64,000 nt of DNA from Galaxea fascicularis (lineage: Eukaryota; Cnidaria; Anthozoa; Scleractinia; Euphylliidae), in the NCBI GenBank assembly GCA_948470475.1, contig OX419347.1:13881675-13945674 (forward strand), given 5' to 3'. Shown here one piece after another: positions 62,195 through 64,000 of this stretch. Within the stretch, counting starts at the first letter, position 1, and the number at the start of each line of letters is the position of its first letter. The position numbers and the translations under genes were made by a program. The notes beneath the pieces were generated by a model. The model did not search any database. It was given only the letters and a program-made list of their open reading frames with translations, and was not told where the DNA came from.

Positions 62195-63455
62195 CAATAA
62201 TGGTGGTGATGTGTTGATGATGATGAGGATGATTGGTGATGGTGGTGGTCATACATAGTGATGATGATGATGATTATGGTGATGGTGGTGTTGGTGATGG
62301 TGATGATGATGGCGACAACGACTACGACTTTAACAAAAATGCTATTTTTCTATCGTTACTAAATGTTGGTGAAGAGGACTTCCGTGTGCTGGTATTTTGT
62401 TAAGGAGTATGTGAAACCCCACTCGAGCTGATCGAGGTTGTGACATACTAAATTAAAGGATGACACGCTTAAACTTTCCATCTTTAGCATCAGCTGAGGC
62501 ATTTGTTGCGGAGAAGAATTTTTTGATCAATTTCAAGTCGCTGATGGACCAGTCTATCGAGGCGCTGTACTTATGGCAAGTGCTTAATGAACACAACTTT
62601 GAGGATGTCATGTTACGCCTTGAACCAGTGAGTTTGCTTTGTTGTTTCACTGTCTTTAGACTAAGAGAAAGGAACTATTGCTTGTCCATATGATGCAACT
62701 CTTTTTTAATTAAGTGAAGTACGATCGTCCGGGTGAGTGTAGTCCTGAGAAGGACTGTTTGTGGTGACATTGACTGACGTTTCGACAACCTGAGCGGAAG
62801 TCATCATCAGAGTCAAGTGATTTGTGTAACGTCAGTGGATGGTATAAGTACTCTGGTCGTTGATGTGATTGGTTGATTGACATCAACGACCAGAGTACTT
62901 ATACCATCCACTGACGTTACACAAATCATTTGACTCTGATGATGACTTCCGCTCAGGTTGCCCAAACGTCAGTCAATGTCACCACAAACAGTTCTTCTCA
63001 GGACTACACTCACCTGGACGATCGTAGTTCACTTAATTATGACATGACTCCCGGGTTCAAACCATTTACAACTCTTTTTTAGTTTACCAGAAAAACATTT
63101 AACTTACCCAAGTCACTTGCATATTAATTTTATTTCGATGCAAGAAAAACGGCAGTTAGATCTTACGAAAAATAAAGAGAGGGAATGGATCATACACGTT
63201 ACTTTGAACTGAAGTTGAACTGATAACATAAAGTAGTTAATTTGTAAGGTTACATTTGTTTTATTGTGTATGTTCCGGTATGTGCCACAGTCTCCCCAAT
63301 TAGTAAGGCACTGTGCCTGAGCTACAAGACATGAGACTTTATTATTATAATTTTTTTTTGAGTACTCGTTGACCGCGCGTCTATTTCTTTTCCAGGGAAT
63401 AAGGGATCGCTTAAAGCACATAAAGTTTAGAAACCTGATAGCCACTGGTCAAGAG
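44313..63455 (+). CDS. NUP155: Nucleoporin Nup155, 5' 804 codons (continues past the window)
   Basis: Twenty-one exons join in phase: 44313-44454, 46251-46388, 46951-47047, 47134-47204, 47827-47919, 48632-48792, 54482-54587, 54779-54852, 54991-55082, 55741-55838, 56409-56561, 57243-57343, 58100-58267, 58360-58470, 58808-58870, 59234-59529, 60476-60542, 60754-60878, 61280-61335, 62488-62627 and 63396-63455. Nup155 diagnostic stretches are clear: [85 protein letters not shown] and [20 protein letters not shown]. The N-terminal beta-propeller (roughly residues 60-500) is complete and the alpha-solenoid begins; the rest (human protein 1391 aa) lies downstream. Nup155 is an inner-ring scaffold nucleoporin needed for pore assembly. 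Exon 2 seems to end at a GC donor (GATC|GCATCC), since only this join restores the conserved EQFDHMQCN. Intron 6 contains a complete 5-kb transposon. Confidence 0.96.
45131..46107. mobile_element. 977-bp non-autonomous DNA transposon with 27-bp perfect TIRs
   Basis: TGTGTGGTTCCAGAAAATAT (continuing CCATACC) at the left is matched exactly in inverse by GGTATGGATATTTTCTGGAA (continuing CCACACA) at the right. G-rich segments with GGAAATTCCGAGGG or GAAATTCCGGCGGG lie just inside both ends. No transposase is encoded and no clear target duplication is visible. It fills much of Nup155 intron 1. Confidence 0.85.
47238..47645. mobile_element. 408-bp MITE with 9-bp target site duplication (Mutator-like)
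   Basis: The element starts TACCCTGGGTTCCAGAGGAT and ends ATAACCTCTGGCACCCAGGGTA, giving about 28-bp imperfect TIRs. It is flanked on both sides by AGTTTAGCC (47229-47237 and 47646-47654), a 9-bp direct duplication. This length fits Mutator-like transposases. Inside are a second inverted pair (AACCTCTGGTCACA / TGTGACCAGAGGTT) and a 51-bp-spaced direct repeat (GCGTGGTTTCCCAGGCGA). Nup155 intron 4. Confidence 0.85.
47926..48086. mobile_element. Degraded MITE with CAGGGCTCAAGACTAAC ends
   Basis: CAGGGCTCAAGACTAAC at the left pairs imperfectly with GTTAGCCTCAAGCCTTG at the right. It begins 7 bp after the end of Nup155 exon 5. Confidence 0.5.
48350..48562 (-). mobile_element. tRNA-derived SINE, minus strand, copy 2
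   Basis: On the minus strand it carries a B box (GGTTCAAGTCC). The body (GGCAGACCAGTTGGCTGTTT, GGACAATATAACAAAATAAT on plus) matches the SINE at 27657-27900. Confidence 0.65.
49158..49379. repeat. Left subterminal motif cluster
   Basis: TCATGGACGTTAC at 49158 abuts its own inverse GTAACGTCCATGA, giving a 26-bp palindrome. Copies of TCATGGACGTTACA follow at 49337 and 49351, and a variant (TCATGGATGTTACA) at 49366. These are likely transposase-binding sites. Confidence 0.8.
50013..51359 (-). CDS. Ulp1-like (C48) cysteine protease of the transposon
   Basis: Counted from the first in-frame ATG at 51359, the product is 448 aa; the frame is open 20-odd codons further upstream with no ATG. Residues about 35-90 are extremely acidic ([20 protein letters not shown]). 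The protease fold follows: [17 protein letters not shown] with His237, VLDSKSG with Asp254, and [18 protein letters not shown] with Gln301 and Cys307, the full Ulp1/SENP catalytic set in the right order and spacing. After it, [20 protein letters not shown] onward looks like a Tudor/SH3-like beta barrel. Ulp1-type proteases cleave SUMO or similar modifiers; transposons of several superfamilies carry them, with unknown benefit. The frame is -1 relative to the upstream transposase, with the stop of one only a few bases from the readable part of the next, so coupled translation, frameshifting or splicing may be used. Confidence 0.85.
   Translation of the reverse strand: MEVDPKTRCVRFRLYSSQDTHANQLVQPLSSDDESDPDQLTEEVFSGVLSEENGDEDYSDGDTDVSDSDDNVDDDDDEEADEDEGEDDQENTPHYITKPVIASGDSIHSGLPKEFVSVLNNICPNFSVLAHNNLLIEMIVNGDIAFGGNSLINGADLNALYGRGPLSSSESKWLSNFVIDGYLELVKSESRLKIEVLTWEQFDRGVGNKSAAEITKGKGSFLEQDMILVPCNPHSLHWHLLAVYPSEKCILVLDSKSGDFVKPAAFHSVKKMMSFLVEVDNTIDVSQWKFHSSKPKEIPQQHNDFDCGVFVCLYARCLAGGKMLTQSSIPEIRKAMVLELHDKTLHSIPPRGILPGDYYAVDYVKNYYFGRVLEASESFVKFKFLHKVGTGMFDWPERDDIDSSHISCIFFGPVNLRYNRPFKIEKEAVVEKVFKFLMKKHKSRHTHL
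51422..53092 (-). CDS. Putative DDD-type transposase
   Basis: An intact 556-aa frame starts with a true ATG at 53092. Residues 1-66 are strongly basic ([20 protein letters not shown], then RKRKERKS), suitable for DNA binding and nuclear entry. About 205-275 is Cys/His-rich ([12 protein letters not shown]; Cys260, Cys267, Cys272 and Cys275 in [18 protein letters not shown]), a probable zinc-binding module. The C-terminal half resembles an RNase-H-like core with three well-placed acidic residues: Asp373 in [12 protein letters not shown], Asp458 in [16 protein letters not shown], and Asp499 in [17 protein letters not shown]. The SHGKG..DG.GG.VKR block is, as I recall, shared with uncharacterised proteins of cnidarians, arthropods and fish. 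The function is inferred from layout and from the element around it; I cannot name the family. An alternative is a domesticated-type nuclease, but terminal repeats argue for a live transposase. Confidence 0.75.
   Translation of the reverse strand: MAPKKRWSHYFNSLKQDPERYRLYLEKDKQRKRKERKSKVLSPSELAKKRRECRKRVRLHRLKKKKSHAVLNPPSGSSDEGKFYKTPQALGKAMRKVKQALPHSPRKRRAVISKLAKSSDGTSPSTTNVHKSGNKQLPESTVKCVQDFFLLDSISRQAPGRKDYVSVRSEGKKMKLQKRHIIWSLKEVYELFRNEHPDIKISLSKFCSLRPVHVLLSSDMPRDVCLCQYHENIRMLYECLAKEITTLPPYSEALVDNFVCDSTNEFCMTGKCTKCPNEWLLEMTKDAALHETTNWCQWERVTQALPGKRGKGQRQVTKMLKVHKESTLEEAITSLMEKMPHYLQHVLVQRKQAKFFQEKVQNLKAKEAVIQIDFAENYTCFQQDEIQAAHWSQDQVTLFPVVIWTKTGENKIICNSYAIVSDDRSHEKTSVAVFMDKVLGTFVKGNNPTVEEVHIFSDGPSSQFKNKYMVQLLYTFQKNLGARILWHYFATSHGKGAVDGVGGTVKRTVWNAVSTRKVQSVTSAECFAAVAQQFCQSTDITLITRKAIEKVSKKLK
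53408..53809. repeat. Right subterminal motif cluster
   Basis: TGTAACGTCCATGA occurs four times, at 53408, 53429, 53618 and 53796, in the opposite orientation to the left cluster. The last copy lies 2 bp inside the terminal inverted repeat. Confidence 0.8.
53824..54481. other. Remainder of Nup155 intron 6 after the transposon
   Basis: AT-rich intron with no other feature. The original intron without the insertion would be about 0.67 kb. Confidence 0.4.
56940..57145 (-). mobile_element. tRNA-derived SINE, minus strand
   Basis: On the minus strand it has an A box (TGGTGCAGTGGCGAG) and a B box (GGTTCGATTCC) 40-50 bp apart, then a body containing GGTTCTCTACTCTGCTCCGA and TTTTTCTCCGGGTACTCCAG, a common invertebrate SINE body. 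A/T-rich AAATC repeats at 56940-56975 form the tail. Nup155 intron 11. Confidence 0.75.
58991..59182. mobile_element. MITE with 17-bp perfect TIRs
   Basis: CTCAAGCCTGCAAATAA at 58991 is matched exactly in inverse by TTATTTGCAGGCTTGAG ending at 59182. The 192-bp element lies in Nup155 intron 15, 51 bp before exon 16. Internal GTCCGGC/GCCGGAC-type pairs extend the symmetry. Confidence 0.75.
59890..60420. repeat. C-rich block of unknown origin in Nup155 intron 16
   Basis: Composition changes sharply from AT-rich intron to C/A-rich sequence (for example CCCCCGGTCGGTGGAACACC and CACGAGCCCCACCCAACACA), then returns. No inverted ends or protein domain are recognised. A 148-codon open frame on the minus strand reads as hydrophobic, Cys-rich sequence without recognisable domains and is probably compositional. 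It is likely a fragment of a repeat. Confidence 0.35.
61504..61670. mobile_element. 167-bp MITE, copy 2
   Basis: Ends CAGGGCTGTCACTAA and TTAATGACAGTCCTG. The interior is nearly identical to 17882-18048 and the length is the same. Nup155 intron 19. Confidence 0.8.
61671..62140 (+). mobile_element. SINE-like element interrupted by a hairpin
   Basis: The head has A/B-box-like segments (TTGGCTCAGACTACTAGA; GGTCATGGGTCCAAATCCC). The 3' part (AAAGAACCCACACACTTATA, CTGTGGTCTACGTTCACACA) is shared with 437-600. A palindrome at 61752-61828 (TCTCCTTCGCAGCCATTGTT and its inverse) lies within it. Confidence 0.5.
61752..61828. repeat. 77-bp hairpin with 37-bp arms
   Basis: TCTCCTTCGCAGCCATTGTT ... GATGTCATGCAAAG pairs with the right arm ending AATGGCTGCGTAGGAGA, with a few mismatches and almost no loop. 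Probably a small foldback element. Confidence 0.7.
62160..62320. repeat. (GAT)n/(GGT)n microsatellite
   Basis: An imperfect trinucleotide tract of ATGATG and GGTGGTGAT units runs for about 160 bp in Nup155 intron 19. Its minus-strand frame reads as poly-His and is not a gene. Confidence 0.9.
62708..63039. mobile_element. 330-bp foldback of Penelope-like terminal repeats
   Basis: Two near-identical arms of about 155 bp face each other around 62870. The left arm runs AATTAAGTGAAGTACGATCG ... GTAGTCCTGAGAAGGACTGT ... GACTGACGTTTCGACAACCT ... ACTCTGGTCGTTGATGTGAT and the right arm mirrors it. Each contains a hammerhead-like core on the outward-reading strand. The ACGTTTCG..TCATCATCAG signature is typical, from memory, of Penelope-like retroelement ends. 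A one-armed copy is at 21515. No reverse transcriptase is nearby. Nup155 intron 20. Confidence 0.65.
62771..62814 (-). ncRNA. Hammerhead-ribozyme-like core
   Basis: On the minus strand CTGATGA is followed by a weak hairpin (GAC TT CC ... GG TT GTC) and then GAAAC, the two invariant hammerhead boxes in order and spacing for a minimal type I fold. Stems I and III are short. The mirror copy at 62932-62976 has lost GAAA (CCAAAC) and the 21.5-kb copy has lost CTGATGA, so this is the only copy with both boxes. Confidence 0.4.
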
Positions 63456-63486
63456 GTGAGGTTGAATTTAACCAACCAAATTTTGT

Positions 63487-63668
63487 GGCACAAAATTTGG
63501 TTTTATCAACGGAGTTGATAATGTAAAATGGCCACCGTACAAAGATTCTAAAAGCTGGCGTTTCGAGTAGTAGCCCTGCATAACGCTTGAAATGTCAGCT
63601 TTTAGAATCCCTGTACGGTGGTCAATTTACTTTACCAACGCCGTTGATAAAACCAAATTCTTGTGTAC
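63487..63668. mobile_element. MITE with TTTGGTTTTATCAAC ends
   Basis: CACAAAATTTGGTTTTATCA ... GGCCACCGTACA ... GATTCTAAAAGCTG at the left pairs with CAGCTTTTAGAATC ... TGTACGGTGGTC ... GTTGATAAAACCAAATTCTTGTG at the right. Arms are about 75 bp. It starts 31 bp after Nup155 exon 21. Confidence 0.7.
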
Positions 63669-64000
63669 AACTCCCCCACCGACGCAGCACCACAGATTCT
63701 TTAGAAACTACCCCCTTTATTCAAGTTTAAATTTAAGTTGTGGATGATTACTGACTTTAGAGGCTAACGGAGAATGTCTTTTGTGTTGCAAGGAGTATGG
63801 CAGTTGCTAGATCAGATAAAACAAATGGCCTAAAATGGCGTTTTAAGACAGCAAAATTAATATTTAAAATTTGTAAGACACCAGCTTTTGCATTCTAATG
63901 TCATGTTTTAAATTTGATGTAAATTTACAAGAGCTGCATGGTAGCCCACATTTCACTACAGTTTCACTCAGGCTGCACAACTATTGTCCCTCCACAGATT
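63669..64000. other. Nup155 intron, nothing recognised
   Basis: AT-rich sequence to the window end with no exon that I can place. Confidence 0.4.

Noticed and set aside
61953..62252. 99-codon frame with a poly-His stretch
   Set aside because: Produced by the GAT microsatellite on the opposite strand.
1..64000. CRISPR arrays, bacterial operons, ribosome binding sites
   Set aside because: The window is eukaryotic with spliced genes; no regularly spaced direct repeats with unique spacers are present.

Overview
The window looks like nuclear DNA of an anthozoan cnidarian, probably a stony coral or close relative. It is AT-rich and intron-rich, with GT-AG introns that join conserved animal proteins, and it is crowded with short inverted-repeat transposons and tRNA-derived SINEs. 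The organism is an inference from gene and repeat style; nothing here names a species.

Five host genes can be read. (1) At 271-8121 (+) lies the 3' part of a gene for a long Ser/Pro-rich, apparently disordered protein that I cannot name. (2) At 13027-19933 (+) is a six-exon SERBP1/HABP4 homologue, 408 aa, with two RGG blocks. (3) At 23690-36708 (+) is a complete 19-exon SLC4A11-like membrane transporter, 846 aa. (4) At 43776-40843 (-) is a three-exon RNF11 homologue, 142 aa. (5) From 44313 (+) to beyond the window end is the nucleoporin Nup155, with 21 exons and 804 codons visible. RNF11 and Nup155 are head to head, 536 bp apart between start codons, and probably share a promoter. SLC4A11 and RNF11 converge.

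The standout is a 5.0-kb DNA transposon at 48808-53823, inside a Nup155 intron. It has 12-bp perfect terminal inverted repeats, several copies of a 14-bp subterminal motif facing opposite ways at the two ends, and two long intact reading frames on the minus strand. The first (556 aa) looks like a transposase with a basic N-terminus, a Cys/His-rich putative zinc-binding region and a candidate D-D-D RNase-H-like core. The second is a Ulp1-like (C48) cysteine protease with a complete H-D-Q-C set, an acidic N-terminus and a possible Tudor/SH3-like C-terminus. The second frame is -1 relative to the first and has no ATG at its beginning, so how it is expressed is an open question.

The remaining non-coding DNA holds about twenty elements with terminal inverted repeats. 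Some occur as copy pairs (17882/61504; 1059/29043; 30117/30259). One, at 47238, is flanked by a perfect 9-bp target duplication. There are also SINEs, a 5'-truncated non-LTR retrotransposon in SLC4A11, a minisatellite, and a 330-bp foldback whose arms carry a hammerhead-ribozyme-like core resembling Penelope-type retroelement ends.
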